DNA of 64,000 nt from Macrolepiota albuminosa (GCA_027475525.1 JAMWFC010000107.1:627963-691962); one strand, 5' to 3'. Positions 25,501 through 35,300 are shown, counted from the stretch's first letter. Made by a program: numbers and translations. The notes: generated from the sequence alone by a model not told the origin.

Positions 25501-26469
25501 AAGTGTGCGTTGGGCGCGCTATAAGTGATTTGAGGAGTCCCGGGCAGGTCCCAGAGAACGCGTCTGTGAAAAAGGGTAAAAGTCGGTAACGGGGTCGGCA
25601 AGTGTCAAGCGCTAAGGTAAAGCGCCTAAGGAAAATGCGGTAAGTGAACACGGCAACGGGAAGCGGCAAGAGCACGGTAAGCTTAGCGAAGTTCTAAGCG
25701 TCGATAATGCCTGCCGTAGTTGCAAGGCGCAAAGGTGTCGAAAGTTGGCGAGCGTCTGTAACTGCCGATGAGTTCGACGTTGCCGACCGTAGCGTAAATG
25801 AGCTCTTGAGCGTAAGGGAGACTGAAGTAAAGGGGGAAACTCGGGTCTATTCGTCTGGTGTCCTATGTACAAGTCGGTAAGTACTTTTATACTACAATGA
25901 GTTCGCCGTCGCCAGTGGCTAATGACGCCAGAGTGCGGTAAACTGGAAAATTTCAAAGGGGTAGCTCCAACGGTTTCAGATTCCTACCGTCCATTCAAGA
26001 GCCTTAGCGACGCCAGGCGACAGATCGCGAAGCTAAACCATCACTCCATCACCCTTCTGTCCGTCAGAGTACCTAAGCGATGTCAGGCGCCAAATCAAGA
26101 CGCTAAGCGGTGTCAGACGCCAAGGTCAAACGCCAAGCTGTCCATCAGTTTTTGATAGATCATCAGGCTTCTCGCTAAGCGCTGTCGTCAGTGACTGATG
26201 CCATCTGTCAGTTGTCATTCTGTCTGCCGATCGGCACTATCACTGATTGGATCTGCTTGTTGCCGTGCGCGGTCGTCAGAAATGGCTTAAAATAGGTAGA
26301 ACGCGTGCGCTAAGTTCGGAACGAGTGCGGCAAGGTTTCCGGAGCCGGTGCCGAGCCTGCCGTTGATGCGCCTAACCTGTATAGGGTCCTATCACCGTTA
26401 CTTGTTAGAATCAAACACTAATATTGACAATGAAAGTAAAGTAACGTACTTGGCTGAAAGTCGGGCCAT
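13539..26469 (-). CDS. Uncharacterised seven-exon gene with Gypsy element in intron 1
   Basis: Exons on the minus strand: 26469-26450 (ATG), 15094-14966, 14909-14838, 14784-14710, 14647-14160, 14104-13917 and 13852-13539. All junctions are GT-AG and in phase. Counting the 77-bp duplication in exon 6 once, the CDS is 1209 nt (402 aa). The N-terminus is charged (Lys/Glu-rich, nuclear-like); the centre contains PIVLEAINYTCYD, NLEYSFPSVASRLMELNIRVPK and FSDRTFPRAMAFIG; the C-terminus has VPVYDGR and DVANWSAV and is acidic. I recognise no domain; the composition suggests a soluble protein of a lineage-restricted fungal family. Intron 1 would be about 60 bp without the 11.3 kb Gypsy insertion. It is divergent from the gene at 27298. 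The gene could still be expressed if the enlarged intron is removed. Confidence 0.7.
13938..14091. repeat. 77-bp tandem duplication, locus 6
   Basis: Units 13938-14014 and 14015-14091 match by eye. They sit in exon 6 of the minus-strand host gene and add 77 nt, which shifts an otherwise continuous frame. Confidence 0.93.
15104..16054 (-). repeat. 3' LTR of the Gypsy element
   Basis: This 951-bp copy differs from the 5' LTR at two positions that I could see: 15642 C versus 25982 T, and 15757 G versus 26097 A. It begins TG and ends CA. In the plus direction it lies just upstream of the antisense accessory gene and could supply its promoter. Confidence 0.92.
16055..16067 (-). other. Polypurine tract of the Gypsy element
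   Basis: On the minus strand AGTTGGGGGGAGA directly precedes the 3' LTR. This is the expected plus-strand primer for reverse transcription and fixes the element's orientation. Confidence 0.75.
16225..18460 (+). CDS. Antisense accessory gene of the Gypsy element, Cys6 zinc-motif protein
   Basis: Exons 16225-16509, 16558-16646, 16703-16946, 16998-17027, 17075-17248 and 17297-18460 join in phase through five GT-AG introns of 47-56 bp (all donors GTAAG or GTACG) to give 1986 nt, 661 aa. An N-terminal helical region of about 95 residues is followed by a Gln/Glu/Ala-rich likely coiled coil (residues about 130-180). A motif with spacing C-x2-C-x8-C-x8-C-x2-C-x6-C lies at residues 275-308 (starts CDKCWADND), resembling a zinc-binding cluster. 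A basic Lys/Ser stretch (KGKGKAKRVRIESP) follows that could be a nuclear localisation signal, then an acidic Pro/Glu-rich part and a helical C-terminus. It runs opposite to gag-pol, between pol and the 3' LTR. Nuclear DNA or RNA binding is inference. The consistent splicing and lack of stops argue that it is functional. Confidence 0.75.
18461..18874. other. Spacer between convergent accessory gene and pol
   Basis: About 410 bp inside the Gypsy element between the stop of the antisense gene and the stop of pol. No feature was recognised. The two genes converge here, so it probably holds both polyadenylation signals. Confidence 0.5.
18875..22740 (-). CDS. pol: Gypsy Pol: reverse transcriptase, RNase H, integrase
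   Basis: The frame is open from about 22740; no ATG is needed if it is made as a Gag-Pol fusion. The RT domain shows a FIDDVGVKGP catalytic box (about 21511-21530; FIDD is common in fungal Gypsy elements). RNase H has AVDTSYIAVGYFL (about 21000). The integrase has an HHCC zinc domain (LGHRG ... CHLCQIQQ, about 20000-20120) and the D, D, E residues in YVDTMHM (about 19920), VTDNGAP (about 19750) and NGLVERP (about 19650). The 77-bp duplication at 19176 shifts the frame, so the last about 100 residues (18875-19180, with MRPRYLGPLVV typical of the integrase C-terminal domain) appear as a separate frame; with one copy the frame is continuous. The frame relative to gag-pro is -1. Confidence 0.9.
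19176..19329. repeat. 77-bp tandem duplication, locus 7
   Basis: Units 19176-19252 and 19253-19329 match by eye. They separate the integrase core from its C-terminal domain by a frameshift. Confidence 0.93.
22674..25063 (-). CDS. gag-pro: Gypsy Gag and aspartic protease
   Basis: ATG at 25063. Gag of about 530 residues has a helical capsid-like region (residues about 20-210, for example LSQYFKELEYLFRDC) and a zinc knuckle CHFCGEIGHTMTRGRC near residue 280; spacing CX2CX4HX6C has two extra residues before the last Cys compared with the usual CX2CX4HX4C. It is followed by a Pro-rich tail. The retropepsin part has IVDSGSQIISM (about 23090-23115; DSG instead of DTG, as seen in fungal elements) and LLLGRPFD. 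The 77-bp duplication at 23428 splits Gag from the protease; with one copy the frame continues. It ends at 22674 and overlaps the pol frame. Confidence 0.88.
23428..23581. repeat. 77-bp tandem duplication, locus 8
   Basis: Units 23428-23504 and 23505-23581 match by eye. They cause the frameshift between Gag and protease, duplicating a segment encoding IMKTHVTLSVE. Confidence 0.93.
25423..25440 (-). other. Candidate primer-binding site of the Gypsy element
   Basis: On the minus strand, three bases after the 5' LTR, the sequence TGGAGCCCACCGCGAGG starts with TGG, the complement of a tRNA 3' CCA end. The matching tRNA 3' end would be GGTGGGCTCCA; a U before CCA would suit tRNA-Cys, but this is only a guess. 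Confidence 0.55.
25444..26394 (-). repeat. 5' LTR of the Gypsy element
   Basis: This 951-bp copy has the same ends and length as the LTR at 15104-16054. It should carry the promoter for gag-pol on the minus strand. No TATA box was obvious. Confidence 0.92.
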
Positions 26470-26534
26470 TTGGTTGACGCTATGAGAAAAACTGAAGGCA
26501 AAGGTATAAAGGGAGGTTCTTTTCAACCTGATTG

Positions 26535-26688
26535 TTTTAAAGCATATTCGTTATCCTCAAAAAGTGTTTTCACACTTACCATATTTAGAGCAATAACAAA
26601 AACAGTGGAGTTTTTAAAGCATATTCGTTATCCTCAAAAAGTGTTTTCACACTTACCATATTTAGAGCAATAACAAAAACAGTGGAGT
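26535..26688. repeat. 77-bp tandem duplication, locus 9
   Basis: Units 26535-26611 and 26612-26688 match by eye, in the region between the two divergent genes. Confidence 0.92.
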
Positions 26689-26699
26689 CACCGATCATT

Positions 26700-27297
26700 T
26701 TTAAGCACGTTAATTTAACTAGAATTAGAAATTATTTTCACACTTGTGTTGATTAGAAGTCGTTTATTTTGCTTTCAACATTGGTTTGCTAAGATCAGGT
26801 AATTTTTAGTAAGTTTCAACGTGTTAACAAGCAATGTGGCCTATTTCTATCAAAAGCAGTCTGGTAATTTTTAGCAAGTTTCAAGTTTTATGTTAGCAAG
26901 CAATGAGACCTATTTCTGTCAGAAGCAGCATCAGAAGATCATCAAAAGTATCTTCGGTGGCGTTTGCAACGTCATTTTATATCAAATTAGAATTAGAAGT
27001 ATAGAATAGAATTAGAAGTAGCATCACAGGATCATCAATAGCATCTTTGGTAGCGCTTATCATTGGTGCAACGTCACTTTACCTGTTAAAATCTATCAAC
27101 ATCAATTAGAAGTTGTATCATGGGATCACAAATGTGTACTCTATAATAGTGTAATCGATGCAAGAGGCAACTTCACCGTGGTGTATCAGTTTTTAAATGG
27201 TAAGACACTTATTCTTATATAATCATCATAGAGGACAACACGCTTTACTGCAAGTTTGCCGATGCCATATTTATATAGTTTCATTCAGATGTTCGAA
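26700..27297. other. Shared upstream region of two divergent genes
   Basis: This stretch contains short degenerate internal repeats (ggtaatttttagtaagtttcaa and agaagtagcatcacagg-like segments appear two or three times). No coding sequence was seen. It probably holds the promoters of the genes starting at 26469 (minus) and 27298 (plus). Confidence 0.4.
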
Positions 27298-28545
27298 ATG
27301 GACAACCATCAAATGCAATCACTGTCGCAACTTTCCATGGATAAGAGGATTGAAATTTTGAATTGTGAAGATGCAGGAAAGTCAAAATACACATGTGATT
27401 TCTCATTATTCTGATGATGTTTTGTATTCATTATAGTCAATCAAGCAACTTCTTTTGCGAACTTGCGACTCGCAGGTGCCTCCCTTTGTCGCCAACTTGC
27501 ATACTATGATACAATGCAGAAAATTGAAGAGGCATTTGAAGTCAAGTCTGTCACCGGTGGCTTTAAATGTCTTGTTTATTGTGGAACGGATTCGGAAGTT
27601 TTGCTTGATTTCTCTGGCTTTATTCTAGAGTTCAGGCTTCCTCCTCTTCCAAACAATTATCGGTCTGTTGCCATATTTGCTGTTATTATTCAATTTTAAC
27701 TTATTCAAGCTATTATTTAGTGTTCGCCGAAACGAATCCAATTCATTAAATTACTTCGTTACCATTATCGCACCATACAATTGCGATTACTTTGATGACG
27801 ATTTAGCAGCACTAGATCTTATTTTCTCTTATTTCGATGGAACGTTTGCCGAAGGTGATATGAATGCGTATAAACCTTATCAAGTTCTTCCGGGGACACA
27901 TGCTATTTGCCCAAGGACAAGGATTTGTACACCAAAAGGGCAGAGTCATTCGCTCACTGAAATAGCACTTCCTGAGGCGGTAGACGATCACGGCGTTCTT
28001 ACTGGTCTACTTCAGACTGGTAGATATGTACATACTGATGACAATATTATTGTCTTTCACGAACTAGTTCCTAACCATGGAAGCAGGTAAGTTTGCTTTT
28101 ATTGATCAATTAATTGAAAAATAAAGCAGTCTTTATAGGCAGACGTACAAGCAGATTGCTTATCCTGGAGTTTTTCACATCAGGCAACTTGTTGAAGCAA
28201 GTATCAGTTTTCGCACCGTCAAGATTGGGCGAAAGAATGCACCATTAATTCATCTAGATAAGTTACTTCTTGTCGCTAAACATGGAACTACGGTGAGACC
28301 CCATCGAGTAGAGTTTAAGTGCTATAAACTAAAACTTTTACTATCAGTTATTGGAAAATGAGCTAGCTAATCAGTCTTGCAATCTTGAATCTGCAGTATC
28401 TCGAGGAGTTCGGAAGCGTCATATTGATATTGATGAAGATTTTCCACTTCGACCTACAAAGCGTACAAAATTGACTAGTGAGGCAGATTTCGATGAGAAT
28501 AAAGACTTTCAAAGGGAGGCGCAGTACCAAGATGAATTGAATTAG
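27298..28545 (+). CDS. Uncharacterised five-exon gene
   Basis: Exons 27298-27394, 27437-27662, 27721-28086, 28139-28292 and 28348-28545 join in phase through introns of 42-58 bp to give 1041 nt, 346 aa, with no internal stop. The middle contains NYFVTIIAPYNCDYFDDD, VLPGTHAICPRTRICTPKGQ and HTDDNIIVFHELVP, then RQLVEASISFRTVKIGRKNAP. The C-terminus has PLRPTKRTKL, a possible nuclear localisation signal. No family was recognised. It is transcribed away from the gene at 13539-26469, with start codons about 830 bp apart, so shared regulation is possible. The first exon uses a GTGATT donor, which makes its boundary the least certain. Confidence 0.6.
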
Positions 28546-28995
28546 TATGCTACTATAAGTTGCTTTTTAAAGTACATGCTGAGAACTCTATATATTCTTC
28601 GAATTGCGGTCTGAATGAAGTGTATGTAATTGTTGAATGCAATTGAATATATTCACTTTGAATGAAATAAAAGAAAAACACAGTTACATGCAAAAACAGG
28701 ATTGAAAACTTTGCACAGAAGACCCTCACAACATTGTCTAATCTTTCAAATGAGAAAAAAATCAAGTATTATAATTTTAGAAGTAAGACTTGTTTCTTCT
28801 CACTCAGCTGTTTGCCCATACACAAAGTCTTCATTCCATTTGACAATCTTCAAACACATTGCAACGATTTATTGTCAAAAAAGCTGAGATCTATTACTTT
28901 GGCTACTCTTATCCACATAGGATGCTTGTGCCCAAGAGCTTGGAAATATTGAGCTAAACATAAAATTATTCATTGATATGTTGGGTCATGGTTCC

Positions 28996-29149
28996 GAGAT
29001 ATAGCATAGATAGATTGTAGATCGAGGTTATTCCTTGCATGTCAGAAAATGTCTTCAATTTTTGAAGCCATGGAGATATAGCATAGATAGATTGTAGATC
29101 GAGGTTATTCCTTGCATGTCAGAAAATGTCTTCAATTTTTGAAGCCATG
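28996..29149. repeat. 77-bp tandem duplication, locus 10
   Basis: Units 28996-29072 and 29073-29149 match by eye; intergenic. Confidence 0.92.
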
Positions 29150-29299
29150 TGTTTAAATATTTAAGCTTAAGCTTTTTAAGCTTTAACTAAGATATGTGCT
29201 ATGTTATCGCTTATTAGGAATAGGAATATATCAATTAACTTATCTTTCAGTAAGTATATTCATCATTCAACGAGAAGGACTAGTAAAACATACCAAGTT

Positions 29300-29453
29300 C
29301 TGACAAATATCATGACATTTTGTCGTCCTTATCAGAGCTGCCAGTCATGTCTACTCATCATAGTTTCAGAATAGAACTGACAAATATCATGACATTTTGT
29401 CATCCTTATCAGAGCTGCCAGTCATGTCTACTCATCATAGTTTCAGAATAGAA
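29300..29453. repeat. 77-bp tandem duplication, locus 11
   Basis: Units 29300-29376 and 29377-29453 differ at one base (gtcgtcc versus gtcatcc); intergenic. Confidence 0.9.
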
Positions 29454-30458
29454 CGTAAATTCACAACCACTGCACTGCCATATGCACACTATACATGCAT
29501 TCTTTAACAAATTACCTAACAAAAGATGAATTTTTGAAATCAATTTGACTTATTTACACTAGCAGCAAAGTATGACGCTTTCTTAACACTAGAGATCTTT
29601 ATTTAATAATATTAATGAGAGTGCTGTGCCAACAGCAAAATAAACATGGTTGAGTACTCATTCTCAACACAATTTTTGGATTCGAACCAAAAGTCATTAT
29701 CTAATTCAATATTACCTGCACAGCCCATCTCAAGATTGACCAGGTGGTACATCTCAGATCACACACTCAGACTATTAGTATGTCCAATTACCTCTTCTGC
29801 GCGATGACTATTTTTTGATGATGTGCCTCCAACAAACAACCACCAACTTGAATCCACAAATGCCTTCAACAAATCACGCAACAAAGACTCATCAATCCAC
29901 TTTGTAAATCCAACGCCCTTCCATCCACCAACGTCTTTTGCAGTACCACCTCTTTGAATAAACACACCAAGTGCTAAGCGCTTATTTCTCAACCTTTTCA
30001 AATTCAGACCAAAAAGTCATTGTCCGATCTGTCCGATTCTCAACATTACCTGCACAGCCCAACTCAAAGCTGACAAAGTGACATAACCTTCTCAAATTAT
30101 TCAGTACATCCATTACCTCTTCTATCTATATTCTAACTCAAGGCTAATCAAGTAACGTAAACTTCTCAGACTATTCAGTATGTCCATTACCTTCTTCTAA
30201 CTCAGGACTGAACATATGGCATGAACTTCTCAGACTATTAAGTACGTCCATTACCTTTTCTGCAATTGCTATTTTTATAAATAAAGTTGAAAAATACCTC
30301 TTAGTATACTAGTAACCTAATTCAATTGACATTATCACTATCGATCTCATGATTTCTGTAGAAGTCTTTTGCAACCATACAATATACCGGTACAATATAC
30401 AAACATATCTCAATCACCGACATGAGGCAACCACTATTAAAACACATCTCAACACTCT

Positions 30459-30612
30459 ATTTGCGACTCACATCTCCTCTCATAAATACAAATCAGAACC
30501 AACAATCTTCTACACCAGCCAACTCCTCATCTTCAATTTGCGACTCACATCTCCTCTCATAAATACAAATCAGAACCAACAATCTTCTACACCAGCCAAC
30601 TCCTCATCTTCA
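30459..30612. repeat. 77-bp tandem duplication, locus 12
   Basis: Units 30459-30535 and 30536-30612 match by eye and lie just upstream of the small gene at 30631. Confidence 0.92.
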
Positions 30613-30630
30613 ATTGACGGAGATACGAAG

Positions 30631-31126
30631 ATGGAGCTAAAGTTTATGATAGAAAAGTATCGTGCCGCGATGAAAAATAACAAAAGATGTATGTGACAAT
30701 CTTATTTATTGCTTCTTTTGGAATGATAGAAAAGTATCGTGCCGCGATGAAAAATAACAAAAGATGTATGTGACAATCTTATTTATTGCTTCTTTTGGAT
30801 ACGACCTTGATTGATTATTTACACAGTGTACAGCCTTCTAGCTCGTGCAGAGAAAGCCGTCGATAATGCAGGCAAGCACCATTCTCAATATTAAATTTTC
30901 TACCGACATACTGACATTACAGCCTTACTTATCAGATGCAGCCATCAACGAAGTGAAAATGAAGAATGAACAGTTGACGACTCTAGTACAAAATATAGGT
31001 AAGTAACATCACATTTAAACTAAGTGATAATAGCTAATGCCGATTGCACTAGAGTCCCACCGCCAAGAGTTAATAAATGTCAACAAATATCTGATGGACG
31101 CATACTTGTCAGAAAGTGACGATTGA
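30631..31126 (+). CDS. Small coiled-coil protein with four tiny exons
   Basis: Exons 30631-30688, 30827-30871, 30942-30998 and 31053-31126 join in phase to give 234 nt, 77 aa. The protein is almost wholly helical and charged (MELKFMIEKYRAAMK ... NEQLTTLVQNIESHRQEL) and ends acidic (SESDD). Intron 2 would use a GC donor (GCAAGC); the others are GTATGT and GTAAGT. A 77-bp duplication repeats the end of exon 1 and the start of intron 1, lengthening that intron. The model rests on phase consistency and coiled-coil composition only; no family was recognised. Confidence 0.4.
30646..30799. repeat. 77-bp tandem duplication, locus 13
   Basis: Units 30646-30722 and 30723-30799 match by eye. They include part of exon 1 and the first splice donor of the small coiled-coil gene. 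Confidence 0.92.
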
Positions 31127-31235
31127 GATGACGATGACGGCACTACTATACTGACATACACAAGAACCATCATGTTTGTTCTATGCATATACAGTTATAC
31201 CCGGTATATGTAGTCTAAACCGTACATACAAAACA

Positions 31236-31389
31236 AAATTTCATCCACACTGTATATAAATAAACAGAGCCAAAAAAAAACATACCTATGGCGCAGACTA
31301 CACCACCAAACCAAATTTCATCCACACTGTATATAAATAAACAGAGCCAAAAAAAAACATACCTATGGCGCAGACTACACCACCAAACC
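31236..31389. repeat. 77-bp tandem duplication, locus 14
   Basis: Units 31236-31312 and 31313-31389 match by eye; intergenic. Confidence 0.92.
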
Positions 31390-31580
31390 AAACGCTACTC
31401 CAAAAAAAAAAAAACAAAAAACAAAAAAAGACAATGTCAAGGTCTAACACCAAACCAAACGCTACTCCAAAAAAAAAAAAAAAAAACAACAAAAGACAAT
31501 GACAAGGTCTAAACACCAAACGCTACTCAAAAAAAAAAAAAAAAAAAAAAAAACAAAAAAAGACAATGACAAGGTCTAAC
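31383..31580. repeat. Minisatellite with long A-runs
   Basis: Three units of about 61-67 bp, each with caccaaaccaaacgctactc, a run of 12-23 A and aaagacaatgacaaggtct. The A-runs vary most between units. Confidence 0.75.
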
Positions 31581-32058
31581 GTGCCTATACAAATACAAAC
31601 TAATTATAACGGAAGCCGTACAGACTAATTATGACGGAAGCCGCTCTTTCCATAATATGGACTCTGACGCGAAAGAGTGCTATGGCGTTCCCAAATCTTG
31701 ATATGATAGCATTGAATTGTACATCTCGAATGACTGGATTAGCATAGCAGACTGGAATACAACAACAATTATCCTTATGATGAGAATATCTACAGTCGCT
31801 TACAAAAACACGCTGTGTATGCTTTACCAAGAAATGATCAAGTATTTTGATCCATGTGATGAAGGACTGGATCTATTGTCAATGATAATGGCCCATCTGT
31901 TTATTCGCGATCTTCACGTGACGTGAACATGACTCTGAGTGTGAGCATCAGAGTGAGGCTTTGACTTTGATAGATGCGTCAAGTTTTGCTTTGACTTTAG
32001 TTTTGACGACAGGAACAAGAAAACAGGCACAGACATGAGCACCTTTCTCCACCTCTTT

Positions 32059-32212
32059 CAAGTCTTCTTCTCAGCGTCTATCCTGCTCGTTGTACCAGAA
32101 ACAGAGACAGAGACAGAGGCACCTACAGCCAGAGCCAAGTCTTCTTCTCAGCGTCTATCCTGCTCGTTGTACCAGAAACAGAGACAGAGACAGAGGCACC
32201 TACAGCCAGAGC
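32059..32212. repeat. 77-bp tandem duplication, locus 15
   Basis: Units 32059-32135 and 32136-32212 match by eye. They contain an (AGAGAC)n simple repeat. Confidence 0.92.
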
Positions 32213-32562
32213 CAGAGAAACGCCGGGAAACACACACACAAGTGCGTCAGCCAACGGCGAGGTCACAGACAGCAGCACAAGCCACTGTGTACTTAAATGC
32301 GGGGTTGATGAGGGGTGAATGTTGAACGTTGACCTGGGGATGGCTAGAACGCTCACAGGATGAAACGGGCAATATCTCTTGAACTCTAGGACGTCATCAT
32401 GTTCGTTGTTGATGAAAACGGCACAGCTGATATACGTGCCTCGTGCTCACATGTGTACAATCGTAGCTACTGAGAATAAAGTCAACAAGGACCTTAGTGT
32501 TGTCCAGGAGTCTCGAGTATATATGATGATGAAAGACAATATAACCATGGGACTGTGATTGA

Positions 32563-32716
32563 ATGATATGAAATATAGATCACGCATATAAAGTTTGAAC
32601 GTGTGATGTTGTCTTTTGACCAATCATTACATAAGTGTTATGATATAAAATATAGATCACGCATATAAAGTTTGAACGTGTGATGTTGTCTTTTGACCAA
32701 TCATTACATAAGTGTT
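32563..32716. repeat. 77-bp tandem duplication, locus 16
   Basis: Units 32563-32639 and 32640-32716 differ at one base (gatatgaaa versus gatataaaa). Confidence 0.9.
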
Positions 32717-32795
32717 TGTCCCCATGAACGATTATATAAGTGTTCGTCCACATGAATGATTACATAAGTGTTCATCCACACGAATGATTACATAA
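32690..32795. repeat. Minisatellite of about 29-30 bp units
   Basis: About four units of ataagtgttcgtccacatga plus atgattac or cgattatat. The motif gattatataagtgtttgtc is the same as in the foldback repeat at 12558-12941. Confidence 0.7.
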
Positions 32796-32796
32796 T

Positions 32797-32885
32797 GATT
32801 TTATTATTATTATTGTATATAATGATCATTATTATACATAATACATTACATAATGATTTTATTATTATTATTATTATTATTGTAT
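32797..32885. repeat. TTA/ATT microsatellite
   Basis: Two runs of tta/att triplets flank aatgatcattattata, giving a low-complexity stretch. Confidence 0.7.
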
Positions 32886-34199
32886 CGTATAGAATGATCA
32901 TCATTATACGTAATACATACGTCTCTTTCTTTCCTCCCTGTCTTTTCTTAAAATTTTTGATTTCAAACTATCTTACCGCTAGCTTGCTCATAGGTCATGT
33001 TACTGCACAACTCTGGGAATGCTATATGCTCATCGCTTCTTCTGCTAGAACAAACTGGTACCGTCAGTCTATGTTGTCGTGTACTCACTCAATGGACACC
33101 TACTGGAAGCAAATACTATCAATCACTGTGGTTCAACTTGGTACTTATTACTACTTGTTGCAAGCTAGAATGCTTCGATAGGTAAAATTCTGGCAATTAG
33201 TACAATGTAAGTATGACTTCAGCCTGTTCAATCTATGGATCTATGCGGCTTGAAACAAATCTTTTCTGCAAATGCAACCATGGAAAAACTGTTGTATTAC
33301 TCGAACAACTATGCAATGAAGCCTTATATATACCAACCTGCTAAAACAACCAAGATGTTCAGTGACATTAAGTATGACTTTAGTGAACACTCACTCACTT
33401 ATACAAAAATAACCATATGCGGTTGATATTTCCTCTCAACATCACTTCATATACGTTTACTTTTTTTTGGTGTATAACGTTGAACAATGTCTTCACACAA
33501 CATCCATGTCTGAACTTCCACACGTTGATGATATACAGTGTTGGTGCCTGCATACGTCTCCCTACTCCTTCCATGGAAGATAAATGAGAGAAATTGCAGA
33601 CGTTGGGTTCACCATTGTCACTAGATGGTACCTCAACGTTTTAAGTGGTTATAACATCAAAAATCTAGTATTTTGGTGAGCTTTTCTATTTTACTTTATA
33701 TTAACGCTTTTTTTACATATTGTATCTTTCTAATGTCAGCTCTTATACCCATCATGACCTGCACACATGACACCTCACCCTAAAAGGATTCAATATGAAT
33801 CAACGATTAGTCACCACCTTTCACGTACATCGTAGCGATGACAATCAATACCTTGACGAAGCATTCACTTATGCATATTTGGACAATTCATACAGCTGGA
33901 TGGCAGAAAATATCATTGTCAAGCACGTCGTTTCCAGCCACGTAACTCAACACCATATTTTCAACACAGCTTCGAAAATCATTGTAAATCTTCATTTACT
34001 CTTCAAGTTTACTTCGAACTCATTTTATTACAAGTTTGCATATATTACAACACAAAACGATAATGACACATCAATAGGTAGTATTACTTTCTTTTCATAG
34101 GTAAGTTAACTTTCATTTTCATGATTACAATACGCTATATGTTTTTTTCAAACAGATTTTATTTTATTTATTTATTTTATTATATAATAATATAATATA

Positions 34200-34353
34200 T
34201 ATTACATATATCGTACCACTTAATGTATGTATTCATATCATATCATTTATCATTATCATATCTATATCTGAATATCTATTACATATATCGTACCACTTAA
34301 TGTATGTATTCATATCATATCATTTATCATTATCATATCTATATCTGAATATT
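34200..34353. repeat. 77-bp tandem duplication, locus 17
   Basis: Units 34200-34276 and 34277-34353 match by eye; very AT-rich. Confidence 0.92.
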
Positions 34354-34789
34354 GGAATTGCTCGAATGTGAACGCAAGCAATGAAATCTGAAAGTAAAGA
34401 AGTTATTGTGTCTCATATTGACTATCTATCAAATTGGAGTCTACCCGTAAAATAAAAGGAAAGAACAGAATGCGTGCTAGTCACCTGCCTTATCTCTTGC
34501 TGGGCTCCCGGCGTTGCCTGTAGCCTCAGCTTACAATAATGTATAACCATGTATAATAATAATGAAATAATAAATAAAGAAAATAAAAAACGAATGAAGA
34601 GAAGAGTACATACATACAAGTAATAAAATAAAAAGTAATAAAAGAAAAAGAAACATGTATGTAAGAGTCGGGGACTGGCGCACACGTGCGCCGCTACGAT
34701 CTCGTTACAGGTGCGTACATTATCACTTCTTACTATAATCTCGAATATATCTCGTTACAGTCTTGTCGTCGCGCCGCATTGCGAACCGC

Positions 34790-35300
34790 TGACAACAGCC
34801 TTACACCCACCATGGCAAATAAATGGTTATCGACGACAAGAACTTGGAAAGGCTACAACGGAATGGAAAAGGGATCAAAACAAACATACCTCCTTTTCGT
34901 GCGACCAAAATTCGACTTTGTCCTGGCACCAATGCAGGTGATGGTATGGCGGATTTTTCCCGACGTGTTCTGTACTTTCACATCTATTGTTGGTTCTGGG
35001 AATTTCTAGCAAATGACGAGCCTTGGTATGTTATGAACTCATCGCCATAGTTTGCGTAATCCTACAATGAGCAATGTGAACAAGAAAACTCTATTTTGCA
35101 GATAGCGAGCGCGTACGTACCTCCATGTAGAAAATGACATGGATTTTACTACCTTGTTAGCCTATGCGCTTCCAGATTCTGTCCAGATGCCATTCTGGAT
35201 AGTATGAGGGGGGGTGACGAAGGTATAGTATATCTCAGTGGGGCACCAGTCTTGCACTGAATAAGATGATATGGGTTTTGATATGTACGAGGATGACAGA
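34790..35300 (-). pseudogene. Phospholipase D gene fragment, diverged duplicate
   Basis: This segment is similar along its length to 40280-40800 of the intact phospholipase D1 gene, in the same orientation: aatggttatcgacgaca occurs in both, as do ttttcgtgcgacca-like and gccattctggata segments. The intron present at 40320-40375 has a counterpart here, so the copy arose at DNA level, not through mRNA. Insertions, deletions and stops show it is not coding. It covers the region around the first HKD motif. Confidence 0.7.

Larger units (their letters stand above)
15104..26394 (-). mobile_element. Ty3/Gypsy LTR retrotransposon with antisense accessory gene
   Basis: The element is 11.3 kb, bounded by 951-bp LTRs that start TGATGACGCC and end GGTCCTATCA. 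It is flanked by CCGT on both sides (15100-15103 and 26395-26398), a 4-bp match that could be read as a 5-bp ACCGT or CCGTT duplication by sliding the LTR edge one base. Transcription direction is minus: 5' LTR at 25444-26394, primer-binding site next to it, gag-protease, pol (RT, RNase H, integrase) and a polypurine tract before the 3' LTR. Domain order with integrase last is Ty3/Gypsy. Near-identical LTRs and open frames, apart from 77-bp duplications, imply a recent insertion. It lies in intron 1 of a host gene in the same orientation. Confidence 0.93.
28546..30630. other. AT-rich intergenic region with repeats
   Basis: No convincing gene. From about 29700 to 30265 there are four or five degenerate tandem units of about 65-75 bp carrying agtatgtccattacctcttc and aactcaaggctgaacaag-like segments. 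Three 77-bp duplications also fall here. Confidence 0.5.
31581..34789. other. AT-rich repeat-filled intergenic region
   Basis: Short open frames at about 33000-33430 and 33795-34100 have no recognisable motif and no consistent splicing, so they are not called. Simple repeats, a minisatellite and three 77-bp duplications occupy much of the rest. Confidence 0.5.

Noticed and set aside
25415..25675. An open frame running from the 5' LTR over the primer-binding site, in frame with gag
   Set aside because: It has no ATG and ends at a TAG directly before the gag leader; it crosses the LTR/PBS junction, which argues against coding.
32035..32325. Plus-strand frame with ETETETEAP repeats
   Set aside because: It is a translation of an AGAGAC simple repeat, doubled by a 77-bp duplication; no other coding sign.
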